NCBI GenBank assembly: GCA_016714445.1 | Contig: JADJNF010000002.1 | Coordinates: 124,001-188,000 of the forward strand | DNA length: 64,000 bases | From: Saprospiraceae bacterium | GTDB lineage: Bacteria; Bacteroidota; Bacteroidia; Chitinophagales; Saprospiraceae | Direction of reading: 5' to 3' | Part shown: positions 1-8,122 of the stretch, in pieces | Position numbering within the stretch: the first letter of the stretch is position 1 | How the letters are laid out: each line of letters starts with the position of its first letter | The notes under the pieces: model-generated | Seen by the model: the letters and a program-made list of their open reading frames with translations, nothing else | Told to the model about the DNA's origin: nothing | Database searches by the model: none | Translations under genes and position numbers: made by a program

Positions 1-71
1 TAACTCAGATGGTTATCGTTCATTCTCACAATGCCAGGAATAATTCACATCAAATCTGAAAATTATTAGAT

Positions 72-840
72 TTACAGCGATGAAACAAATTTACTTATGT
101 CTGAAGACAAATCTTCGGACCCTTCCAGAATTCTGATAAATGCGCTACCAACTATAGCTCCATTACTATTTTGATTAGCAATCTCGCGAGTGGTTTTATC
201 ATGAATACCAAATCCAATCAGAGATGGACTTTTCAGATTCATACTTTTTATTCTATTAAAATATGCCAGTTGTTCCTCTGATATTCCACCTTGTTTGCCT
301 GTAATTGAAGATTGTGAGACAATATACAAAAATGCTGAACTAAGCCTGTCTGCCTGTCGGATCCGCTCATCAGAAGTCATCGGAGTAATCAGGAAACTAA
401 TTTCCATTTGATATTTTTGGAACAGGTCTTTATAATCACGCTCATAAATTTCCATGGGCATATCCGGGAATGATAAGTCCCTGAATACCTGCATCATGTG
501 CATCCTGTATGAATTTTTCTGCTCCGTACTGCAACATCTGATTAAAATAACCCATCATGATGATAGGTATGTTATGGGTAGTTCTTACATTTTTAACATT
601 GTGAAAGATATTGTTTATAGTTTGACCATTTTTCAAAGCTATTTCACTACTTTTCTGAATGGTAGGTCCATCAGCAAGCGGGTCAGAATACGGCATCCCC
701 AGTTCTATCAGATCGACACCATTGTCTGCAAGCGATTTAATGATCATTTCTGTACTTTCCAAGGTAGGATGGCCAGCTGTAAAATATACATTTAGGACAT
801 TTTTGCCTTTATCGAATATGGTTTGTCTGATGGTTTTCAT
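72..840 (-). pseudogene. trpA: Tryptophan synthase alpha chain, split by one frameshift
   Basis: TrpA cleaves indole-3-glycerol phosphate and channels indole to TrpB, the last step of tryptophan synthesis. The N-terminal part (840 to about 457) has the catalytic Glu46 in ELGMPYSDPLADGPT and Asp57. The C-terminal part (to 72) continues in another frame with PDMPMEIYERD and ends in the GSAF phosphate-binding region. The two halves join perfectly if one C is removed from a CCC run near 455-458 (family sequence LIIPDMPMEIY). It lies 3 nt downstream of trpB. Because most frameshifts in this window fall at homopolymers, I consider a sequencing error more likely than real loss. The annotation of the family is secure; the broken state is not. 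Confidence 0.9.
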
Positions 841-843
841 GAT

Positions 844-2052
844 TTATAATTGGATATTATGGTCTTCAATGTATTTTAAATAGGTATTCAGGTCTTTGTC
901 ACCGCGTCCAGATAAATTTACCACTACGTTGTCATCTTTTTGGAGCCCGATTCTGTCCATAATAGCCAAAGCGTGCGCGGTTTCCAGTGCCGGGATTATT
1001 CCTTCAGATCTGGAAAGGTCAATGACTGCCATCATAGCTTCATCATCTGTGGCTGCATGGACAGTGGCTCTTCCAGATTTGATTAGGTGAGCATGCATGG
1101 GACCTATGCCCGGATAATCAAGACCTGCTGACAGGGAATATGGTTCTACAATCTGACCATCTGCATTTTGCATCAGTAATGTCATACAGCCATGGATGAT
1201 ACCTTTGGTACCAAGAATGCTCGTTGCCGCTGAGTGGCCGGTATCAATTCCTTTACCGGCAGCTTCCGCAAGGATAAGTTTGACTCTTTCATCGTGCAAA
1301 AAGTGATAAAATGCTCCTGCTGCGTTGCTTCCTCCTCCGACACAAGCGACCACATAATCAGGATGATCTTTACCGGTTTTTTCTTGCAGTTGCCATTGGA
1401 TTTCTTCACTTATTACCGCCTGAAATCGGGTCACCATATCAGGATAGGGGTGTGGACCTATGGCGGAGCCGATAATATAATGTGTCGTCTCCGCATTATT
1501 GATCCAGTCTCTTATGGCTTCATTGGTAGCATCTTTGAGGGTTTTGCTACCACTTTCAGCCGGAACAACCTTGGCACCAAGCATTTGCATTCGTGCTACG
1601 TTCGGCGCTTGTCTGACGATGTCCACAGCACCCATGTACACGATACATTCAAGATTCATCAGCGCGCAAACAGTAGCAGTAGCTACACCATGCTGTCCGG
1701 CTCCAGTCTCGGCAATGATTCGTTTTTTACCAAGTCGTTTTGCCAGTAAGATTTGACCTATGGTATTGTTTATCTTATGAGCACCTGTGTGGTTTAGATC
1801 TTCCCGCTTCAGGTAGATATTGGCTCCATATTTTTCAGAAAGTGTTTTTGCTAGATATAATGGAGAAGGCCGACCCACATAATCCTTGAGTAAGCTGTTA
1901 AACTCTTTTTGGAAGTCTGGATCGGCAATAATGTCCAGATATTTGGTTCTGATTTCTTCTACATTTGCGTACAGCATTTCAGGTATATATGCACCACCAA
2001 ATTCGCCATAATGGCCAGATTCAGAGACGTGGTATGAGATGTTATTTGACAT
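844..2052 (-). CDS. trpB: Tryptophan synthase beta chain
   Basis: This PLP enzyme condenses indole and serine to tryptophan in the cytoplasm. The 402 residues are full length for TrpB. The PLP lysine is Lys93 in HTGAHKINN, the catalytic Glu115 is in AETGAGQHG, and the cofactor phosphate loop GGGSNA is at 239-244. The N-terminus (GEFGGAYIPEML) is the typical TrpB start, which supports the ATG at 2052. It is followed 3 nt later by trpA and preceded by a KilA-N gene that ends only 7 nt upstream, so it should be translated from the trp operon mRNA. Confidence 0.98.
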   Translation of the reverse strand: MSNNISYHVSESGHYGEFGGAYIPEMLYANVEEIRTKYLDIIADPDFQKEFNSLLKDYVGRPSPLYLAKTLSEKYGANIYLKREDLNHTGAHKINNTIGQILLAKRLGKKRIIAETGAGQHGVATATVCALMNLECIVYMGAVDIVRQAPNVARMQMLGAKVVPAESGSKTLKDATNEAIRDWINNAETTHYIIGSAIGPHPYPDMVTRFQAVISEEIQWQLQEKTGKDHPDYVVACVGGGSNAAGAFYHFLHDERVKLILAEAAGKGIDTGHSAATSILGTKGIIHGCMTLLMQNADGQIVEPYSLSAGLDYPGIGPMHAHLIKSGRATVHAATDDEAMMAVIDLSRSEGIIPALETAHALAIMDRIGLQKDDNVVVNLSGRGDKDLNTYLKYIEDHNIQL

Positions 2053-2059
2053 GATTAGA

Positions 2060-2890
2060 TTATTTAAGTTTGTTTACGATCACTGAATGTTTGATCAACG
2101 ACTTCATTTGTGAGATTGCCATTTGATTTAGTTGCAATAATCTATCAAATTGCTGGATGCCTTGATGAATTAAGATGGCATTAATACTTTCCACATTGGA
2201 TAAAACAACTAATTGTTCAATACTGGCTTGATCTCTGATATTCCCTTTAATATTTGGGTTTTCTTCTCTCCAAATTTTAGCAGTTTTGCCAAATAAGGCA
2301 ATATTTAATACATCTGATTCATTTGCATAAATGTATTTAGCCTGCGATTTGTCAATTTCTGCTGGGATTAGATTTTCTTTTATTGCGTCTGTATGAATTC
2401 TGTAATTAACTTTTGATAAAGTACGCTGAATGTTCCAATTGATGTTTAACTTAGCATTTTCTTCATCTTTCAAGCGTTGAAATTCTTTGATAAGATAAAT
2501 TTTAAAAATAGGACTTATAGCACTACAGAATTCAAATGCAATATCTTTGTGTGCATAAGTCCCACCAAATTTACCTTTTTGAACATAAATGCCAATTGCA
2601 TCTGTTTTTTCAACCCACTGTCCTGGACTAAGTACAAAACTTGGCAAACCTGCGTTCATTTTAAAGTGGTCAAATTCGACCACTTTAAAATTTGGGTTAT
2701 ATAATTGTTCCCAAGTACCAATAAACTCTATGGTTGAGCGATTTCTTATCCAATTTTTAATAATGTCGGCAGCTCTTGAATCACTTTCTTTTGTTTTTGC
2801 AATGTCAGTTAAACAAATAAAATCGTTATTGCCATTAGATAAAATAGAAATCTCTGACCCTTTGACATTTAGCATTTTAGACTTACTCAT
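2060..2890 (-). CDS. KilA-N domain protein inserted in the trp operon
   Basis: A 276-residue protein with a KilA-N-type N-terminal domain: a beta-rich start (about 5-40), then ADIIKNWIRNRSTIEFIGTWE and, around 95-140, the hallmark GKFGGTYAHKDIAFEFCSAIS, followed by a helical C-terminal part. KilA-N domains bind DNA and are best known from phages and large DNA viruses, but stand-alone copies of this size are common in Bacteroidota. It has no role in tryptophan synthesis that I know of. It fits tightly between trpF (4 nt) and trpB (7 nt), so it is probably co-transcribed. Function unknown; family call is confident. Confidence 0.85.
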   Translation of the reverse strand: MSKSKMLNVKGSEISILSNGNNDFICLTDIAKTKESDSRAADIIKNWIRNRSTIEFIGTWEQLYNPNFKVVEFDHFKMNAGLPSFVLSPGQWVEKTDAIGIYVQKGKFGGTYAHKDIAFEFCSAISPIFKIYLIKEFQRLKDEENAKLNINWNIQRTLSKVNYRIHTDAIKENLIPAEIDKSQAKYIYANESDVLNIALFGKTAKIWREENPNIKGNIRDQASIEQLVVLSNVESINAILIHQGIQQFDRLLQLNQMAISQMKSLIKHSVIVNKLK

Positions 2891-2894
2891 AATA

Positions 2895-3532
2895 TCATCT
2901 TTGTTGGTTGATGCTTAAGTAATTTTGATCATTTTTAAGTTGTTTTAAGAACCCATTTAACAGAGAAATATCTTTTAATCCAGGACTTACTTCAAATTTG
3001 CTGTTTATGTCAATTCCTTTAAAATTCGGATGGCTAAATTTTAAAATGTCATCAAGATCATCTGGACCAATACCACCACTGAGTAAAAATGGCACATTGA
3101 TGTCAAGTTCATCCAATATAGACCAATCAAATTTCTGACCTGAACCACCATACTGTGTGCTGGCGGTATCAAATAAGAAATAATCACAAAATTCATATTC
3201 CTTGGTAAGCTTAAAGTCAAAAAGATTGTCAACTCGAAATACTTTATTAAGGGAATTGATTCCTTTATGTTTTTGCAAAACTCAAGCGATTCATCACCAT
3301 GGAGTTGTACATAATCAAGTTTATAATTCTTTACTTTTTGTAGAATGGTTGACTCTGAAGCATTGACAAAAACGCCGATTATTTTTTGATGATTTTTTTT
3401 ATTAATAAAAGGAATAGATGAAATATACCTGGATGATGGCTTATAGAAATTATATCCAATCCAATCAATATCAAGTCCAATAATATCTTGAATGTTCTGA
3501 TTATCTTTCAATCCACAAACCTTAATAATCAT
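2895..3532 (-). pseudogene. trpF: Phosphoribosylanthranilate isomerase, split by one frameshift
   Basis: TrpF isomerises N-(5-phosphoribosyl)anthranilate to the carboxyphenylamino-deoxyribulose phosphate, a TIM-barrel reaction. The N-terminal half from 3532 has the catalytic Cys6 in IIKVCGLK and the DYVQLHGDES strand. The C-terminal half, in another frame, has the catalytic Asp in FLFDTAS and SGGIGPDD. The frames join near 3255-3260 if one A is added to an AAA run (SIPLIKVFRVDNLFDF). Its start overlaps the trpC stop by 4 nt (ATGA), so the two are translationally coupled. As with trpA, a homopolymer error is the simplest explanation. Confidence 0.88.
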
Positions 3533-4320
3533 ATGTTTGCCTGATTAATGGTATTTATAAACTCCAGACAAGCAGCCCCGGGATCTGATGTTTTCATGAA
3601 TTTTTCTCCTATTAAAAATCCATCGTAGCCAGCCTTTTTAAGAGCAACTACCGTCTCCGGATTATCAATTCCACTTTCAGAGATTTTCATTACATCACTA
3701 GGCAATTCAGGTAAAATATCCAAAGAAAACCCTATGTCTGTCACAAACGTTTTAAGGTTTCGATTGTTTACACCAACATTTCTGATGCTCTCATGATATT
3801 TTATTAATTGATCTGCAGTGTGCACTTCCAACAACACTTCCATACCTAATTCGGTTGCCAATTTTGCCAATATTTCAACTTCTGATTTGGATAAAATTTC
3901 GGCAATTAACAGAATGACATCAGCACCTAATGCTTTTGATTCCACAATCTGATAAGGCTCTATCATAAAATCTTTACGCAAAATGGGAATATTTACCAGT
4001 GGTCTTGCCTTAGTAAGATCATCGTCGCTTCCTCCAAAAAAATCAAAGTCCGTAAGTATAGAAGCAGCAGATGCGCCGGCATTTTCGTATTGTGGTACTA
4101 TTTCTGTACTGACCGCAGTTAAGTTTATCAGAGGTTTTGAAGGCGATTTTCTTTTAAATTCAGCAATAATACCTGATTTTTCTTCTAAAAACCTGGAAAA
4201 CGAATATCTCGGTTTCTTAAAATATGGAGTATTCATTAACTGACTTTCGCTCAATCTTTTTTTCCTCAGAGCAACTTCTTCCCGCTTTCTATTAACTATG
4301 TTGTTTAAAATATTTGACAT
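3529..4320 (-). CDS. trpC: Indole-3-glycerol-phosphate synthase
   Basis: TrpC closes the indole ring by decarboxylating carboxyphenylamino-deoxyribulose phosphate. The 263-residue protein shows the family motifs in order: IAEFKRKSPSK (catalytic Lys), ILRKDFM, LLEVHT, GVNNRNLKTF and ISESGI, with a C-terminal phosphate-binding segment around GFLIGEKFM. It is a single-domain enzyme, not fused to TrpF as in enterics. The stop overlaps the trpF start by 4 nt, and trpD ends 10 nt upstream, consistent with one operon. Confidence 0.97.
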   Translation of the reverse strand: MSNILNNIVNRKREEVALRKKRLSESQLMNTPYFKKPRYSFSRFLEEKSGIIAEFKRKSPSKPLINLTAVSTEIVPQYENAGASAASILTDFDFFGGSDDDLTKARPLVNIPILRKDFMIEPYQIVESKALGADVILLIAEILSKSEVEILAKLATELGMEVLLEVHTADQLIKYHESIRNVGVNNRNLKTFVTDIGFSLDILPELPSDVMKISESGIDNPETVVALKKAGYDGFLIGEKFMKTSDPGAACLEFINTINQANI

Positions 4321-4330
4321 GTGAAAATAA

Positions 4331-5326
4331 TTATTTGATTGTGGACATTAAATTCTTAAATGCGGAATATGCCATTCCTGAATTGAGTGATTCCCTTGCT
4401 TCTGCTACACAATCAGTTATGACTTTATCTTGATCAAAACATTGAACAGCCAAAGCGGCATTGGCGACCACTACATCATTTTGTGCTTGTGTACCTTTGT
4501 TTTCCAATATATTGATAAAAATATCTGCTGCTTCTTTAATGGTTCCTCCACCAAAGATATCTTCCTGTTTGTATTCCTGCAAACCAAAATAAGTAGCATC
4601 AACCAATAGTTCGGCGTGATTGGTTATGAGCTTGACAGGTCCTGTGAGTGAGACCTCATCATAACCATCCACTGCATGGATAATTGCGTATTTTTTAAAG
4701 GAATCTTCATGCAAAAACTGATATAGTCTCGCTAATTTTATAGAAAAAACACCTACACTCTGATATTGCGGTTGTGCAGGATTAACCAATGGACCCAACA
4801 TATTAAAAAACGTTTTGACACCTAATTCTTTGCGAATCGGACCGACAGATTTTAATGCAGGATGAAAGAGTGGCGCATGCAGGAAAGCAATATTGGCAGT
4901 ATCCATTTGCTTTTTTAACACGTCCGTATCATTGGTAAACTGAAAGCCAAAATATTCCAATACATTGGATGAACCACTTACGGACGATACACCATAATTT
5001 CCGTGTTTGGCTACATGATATCCGGCTCCTGCGACTACAAAGGATGCTAGGGTAGAGATATTAAAAGTGTTTTTGCTATCGCCACCAGTACCGCACAAAT
5101 CTATGATCGGCAACTCACCAAAGTCAACCTTAATACACAAATCCAGCAATGCGTCCCGAAATCCTGCCAGTTCATCTACTGAAATATTGCGCATGAGATA
5201 AACACTGATGAATGCTGCCAGTTGCGAAGTGTTATATTTGTTTTGAGAGATATTAATCAAAACTTCCTTGGCTTGCTCCTTGGTAAGCTTTTGGTGCTCA
5301 AATAGTTGGTTGAGTATACTTTTCAT
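4331..5326 (-). CDS. trpD: Anthranilate phosphoribosyltransferase
   Basis: TrpD transfers phosphoribose from PRPP to anthranilate. The 331-residue length is normal. The PRPP site GTGGD is in DLCGTGGDSKNTFNIST, followed by KHGNYGVSSVSGSSNVLE and the conserved GVRTFFNMLGPLVNP-like segment (here GVKTFFNMLGPLVNPA). The start at 5326 gives the usual short helical N-terminal domain. A 49-nt spacer separates it from trpG. Confidence 0.97.
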   Translation of the reverse strand: MKSILNQLFEHQKLTKEQAKEVLINISQNKYNTSQLAAFISVYLMRNISVDELAGFRDALLDLCIKVDFGELPIIDLCGTGGDSKNTFNISTLASFVVAGAGYHVAKHGNYGVSSVSGSSNVLEYFGFQFTNDTDVLKKQMDTANIAFLHAPLFHPALKSVGPIRKELGVKTFFNMLGPLVNPAQPQYQSVGVFSIKLARLYQFLHEDSFKKYAIIHAVDGYDEVSLTGPVKLITNHAELLVDATYFGLQEYKQEDIFGGGTIKEAADIFINILENKGTQAQNDVVVANAALAVQCFDQDKVITDCVAEARESLNSGMAYSAFKNLMSTIK

Positions 5327-5375
5327 TTTTTTTGTTGAGTTGCTAGATTTGTTGAAGTTGCTAAGTTGTTTGGTG

Positions 5376-5999
5376 TTACAGATTCAAAAAATTGGTCATC
5401 ATTATTCTCCCATCAGGAGTCATGATAGATTCAGGATGGAATTGTACGCCATACACCTGATATGTTTTGTGACGGGCAGCCATGATTTCACCTTCTCCAT
5501 CAACAGCTGTGATGCTTAATACTTCCGGACAACTTGACTTGTCTATCACCCAGGAATGATATCTTCCTGCATCAAAACTTTGACTTATACCTTCAAATAT
5601 CGGGTCAGCATTTTCAGTCTGAATCATGGTCGTCTTCATGCCGTGAAAAACCTTCTCCAGATTTTTTAATTGTCCGCCATACACTTCCCCAATAGCTTGT
5701 AATCCCAAACAAACACCAAATATTTTTTTGGTAGGTCCGTATTTTCGGATGACTTCCTTGAGCAAACCAGCTTCTTCTGGCAACCCAGGACCGGGAGACA
5801 AGATGATGTAATCAAATGCTTCCAGTGCTTCTATTTCGAACTGGTCATTACGCAATACAGTAACTTCTCCATTGATGATTTCATTGATGAGATGTACCAG
5901 ATTGTAGGTGAATGAGTCGTAATTGTCGATGATTACTATCTTATGATCATGTGATCTTGTGATCGTGTGATCATGAGTGTCATTGTTATGATGTCCCAT
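5376..5999 (-). CDS. trpG: Anthranilate synthase component II (glutamine amidotransferase)
   Basis: TrpG releases ammonia from glutamine for TrpE. The class I amidotransferase triad is present: Cys97 in FGVCLGLQ, His188 and Glu190 in QFHPES. IDNYDSFTYNLVH is the canonical N-terminus, but here about 20 extra residues rich in His and Asp (MGHHNNDTHDHTITRSHDHK) precede it. They are encoded by a simple GATCAC-like repeat, and no start codon lies closer in frame. Either the extension is translated or an unusual start is used. Gene order trpE-(four-helix gene)-trpG-trpD. Confidence 0.95.
   Translation of the reverse strand: MGHHNNDTHDHTITRSHDHKIVIIDNYDSFTYNLVHLINEIINGEVTVLRNDQFEIEALEAFDYIILSPGPGLPEEAGLLKEVIRKYGPTKKIFGVCLGLQAIGEVYGGQLKNLEKVFHGMKTTMIQTENADPIFEGISQSFDAGRYHSWVIDKSSCPEVLSITAVDGEGEIMAARHKTYQVYGVQFHPESIMTPDGRIMMTNFLNL
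5940..5992. repeat. Short degenerate GATCAC-type tandem repeat at the start of trpG
   Basis: Alternating copies of TGATC(A/T)TGTGATC occupy this stretch and encode the odd His/Asp-rich N-terminus of TrpG. A second cluster of the same word (TGATCTTGTGAT, GAGTGATC, GGTGAT) lies at about 6475-6516 just after trpE. The two clusters flank the inserted four-helix gene. Confidence 0.6.
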
Positions 6000-6036
6000 A
6001 TGGTTATTTATTGTCTTTTAAATGATTTTTTTTTAA

Positions 6037-6402
6037 TTATGCTTTTGGTTTCAGTTTCAGTTTAAATGCAGACATCACTTTGAGAATTTCTAATGCTTCA
6101 TTATATACATCATTTATAGTGTCTTGAGATATTATTTCACATTCTACAAGCATTTCTAGCCAAAGTAGCGTTTCATCAGCTTCTTCTACAACAATGCAAA
6201 GTTTGGCATATTTTTCATTTTCAGATCTAGCTCTGCAAACAGATCTAAAATTTGCTGTTACTGAAGTTGAGCACCTCACCAATTGTTTTTTAAGTACACT
6301 GCTTTCATCTGAATATTTAATCTTGGATACTATTTTAATAGTCTTTACAGAATTTGCTTTCGTTCTGTTTCTAAATTGCTCATTAAAATCTTCTTGTTTC
6401 AT
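6037..6402 (-). CDS. Four-helix bundle protein (S23/intervening-sequence family)
   Basis: I chose the ATG at 6402 (MKQEDFNEQFRNRTK), because the longer open frame to 6498 adds a non-conserved stretch unlike the family. The resulting 121 residues match the four-helix bundle family first seen in 23S rRNA intervening sequences: an early helix ending in KTIKIVSKIKY, then LKKQLVRCSTSVTANF, SRA-type helix ARSENEKYAKLCIVVEEADET and LLWLEMLVE. The biochemical function of the family is unknown. It sits between trpG (37 nt) and trpE in the operon and is a second accessory insertion there. Confidence 0.8.
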   Translation of the reverse strand: MKQEDFNEQFRNRTKANSVKTIKIVSKIKYSDESSVLKKQLVRCSTSVTANFRSVCRARSENEKYAKLCIVVEEADETLLWLEMLVECEIISQDTINDVYNEALEILKVMSAFKLKLKPKA

Positions 6403-6518
6403 TTTCAATGTTTTAAACTTTAAACTAAATGATAATATATAATTTTTTAAAATCAAAAACTTTACTAAAATATCACGAATCACCAGTTGCCTGATCACTC
6501 AATCACAAGATCACCCAC

Positions 6519-7907
6519 TCAAAGCTCTTCCGCAAAGTCCATTGCCTTTTTCAGCGCTGCCAGTTTATTATGCACTTCCTGCAGTTCACTTTCCGGAACA
6601 CTATCAATCACTATACCTGCGCCAGACTGATAGTGAAGCTGACCTTTGATACTGAGAAAAGATCGTATGATGATGGCATGATTTAAGTCACCATTCAGTT
6701 TGATGATCCCCAGTCCACCACCATAAAAGGACCGGGCCGTAGGTTCATAAATATCTATAAGTTGGAGAGCTTTGTACTTGGGAGCACCGGATAAGGTACC
6801 GGCAGGAAATGTATCTGCAAAAATCTGATAACCGGAGATACCGGATTTTATTTTTCCCACCACTTTGGATACTAAATGTATGACATGACTGAAAAACTGT
6901 ACATCTTTGTATTTTGACACCGTCACTTCCTTACAGTTTTTGCTCAGGTCATTTCTGGCCAGATCCACGAGCATGATATGTTCTGCATTTTCTTTGGGAT
7001 CGTCCAATAATTTTTGAGCCAAAAACTGATCTTGTGTATAGTCGCCAGTCCTCCTGAATGTGCCGGCAATCGGATGGATTTCTGCCTGTCCTTCATGGAC
7101 AACCATCTGTGCTTCAGGAGACGAACCAAAAATCCGGTAACTGCTGTAATCATAATAAAAAAGATAAGGACTAGGATTTACAGACCTTAATGCCCGATAT
7201 ACATTAAATTCGTCGCCTTTGAATGATTGTGAAAATCTTCGGGACAACACCATTTGAAAAACATCTCCACGCTGACAATGCGATTTTGCTTTTTGTACGA
7301 TTTCAAGATAATATTCATCGGTCATATTGCCACTTTCTTCACCTACTTTTGCAAATGGATAAACCTGATGATCCTGTCTGCTGATGATGCTCATAATTCT
7401 GTCCAGTGTGCTGCCTTGACCTTCCAATTCGTTTTCAATCAGATACAATTCGTCATAAAAATGATCAAACGCAATGATATATCTGAAAAAGTCATATCTC
7501 AATGAAGGAATATCGTAGCCTGATTTTGAATCATCAAATCGCAACCCTTCGAATTCCTGCACCATGTCGAAACTGGTATATCCGAATACTCCATTGAATC
7601 GATCATTGTAGTTGTCGCGCTTCACAATAGCATTCAATAAGACATCTATGGCATCGACAGCGTTGGTAGCAATATTGTTTTGGACGAAGTTTTCTATGTG
7701 ATTTTTTAATTCGTATTGTCCATTTATACTTTTTAAACTGATCAAAGGATCAAAACAGATAAATGACTGACTGTCTTCTTTGCTGGAGTAATCAGAACTT
7801 TCCAAAAGCAAAATCTCAGGAAAATGTTCCCTGAGTTTTAGAAAAAGACTCACCGGTGTGGTGAGGTCAGATAGGATTTTGATTAAATGTGTATGTATGT
7901 TTATCAT
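6519..7907 (-). CDS. trpE: Anthranilate synthase component I
   Basis: TrpE converts chorismate to anthranilate with ammonia supplied by TrpG. The 462-residue chorismate-binding enzyme has ENAEHIMLVDLARNDLS, the GTLSGAPKYKAL loop and FYGGGLGII, in the expected order near the C-terminus. The N-terminal LLESSD region, which normally carries Trp feedback-inhibition residues, is present (residues 33-38). It is the first structural gene of the operon and is preceded by a leader peptide and terminator (see 7932-8059), so its expression is probably attenuated by charged tRNA-Trp. Confidence 0.97.
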   Translation of the reverse strand: MINIHTHLIKILSDLTTPVSLFLKLREHFPEILLLESSDYSSKEDSQSFICFDPLISLKSINGQYELKNHIENFVQNNIATNAVDAIDVLLNAIVKRDNYNDRFNGVFGYTSFDMVQEFEGLRFDDSKSGYDIPSLRYDFFRYIIAFDHFYDELYLIENELEGQGSTLDRIMSIISRQDHQVYPFAKVGEESGNMTDEYYLEIVQKAKSHCQRGDVFQMVLSRRFSQSFKGDEFNVYRALRSVNPSPYLFYYDYSSYRIFGSSPEAQMVVHEGQAEIHPIAGTFRRTGDYTQDQFLAQKLLDDPKENAEHIMLVDLARNDLSKNCKEVTVSKYKDVQFFSHVIHLVSKVVGKIKSGISGYQIFADTFPAGTLSGAPKYKALQLIDIYEPTARSFYGGGLGIIKLNGDLNHAIIIRSFLSIKGQLHYQSGAGIVIDSVPESELQEVHNKLAALKKAMDFAEEL

Positions 7908-7931
7908 TTTTTTTTAAATTCAATTTTAAAC

Positions 7932-7970
7932 AAAAAAAAAGCGGCTTACCAGGAAATCTGATAAGCCGCT
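7932..7970 (-). terminator. Attenuator terminator of the trp operon
   Basis: On the minus strand the 8-bp stem GCGGCTTA/TAAGCCGC (7962-7969 with 7941-7948) is followed by a run of nine T residues. It lies between the Trp-rich leader ORF and trpE. The loop carries TTCCTG, which can pair with CAGGAA near the end of the leader ORF, giving a competing antiterminator when a ribosome stalls on the Trp codons. The pairing is inferred by eye. Confidence 0.88.
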
Positions 7971-7999
7971 TATATCTATTCTACACAATGATTAGCTAC

Positions 8000-8059
8000 T
8001 CAACTTCCTGTTTTGAGGGATTGAATATGCCACCACCAATTTGTATTTTGAAAAATCAT
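8000..8059 (-). CDS. trpL: trp operon leader peptide
   Basis: A 19-codon ORF, MIFQNTNWWWHIQSLKTGS, is followed by TGA. Three consecutive TGG codons at residues 8-10 are very unlikely by chance, and the ORF ends 30 nt before a perfect intrinsic terminator just ahead of trpE. This is the layout of ribosome-mediated attenuation. The segment over the end of the ORF can form its own small hairpin (CTCAA/TTGAG) and also contains CAGGAA, complementary to the terminator loop. Confidence 0.88.
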   Translation of the reverse strand: MIFQNTNWWWHIQSLKTGS

Positions 8060-8122
8060 ATTTTTATTTTACGACACAAAGAAAAGGAGATTTTTTTATT
8101 TACATAGCATTTTGGATTATTT

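Noticed and set aside
72..840. Tryptophan auxotrophy from trpA/trpF loss
   Set aside because: Both breaks are single-base homopolymer changes and the attenuator and other genes are intact, so read errors are likelier.
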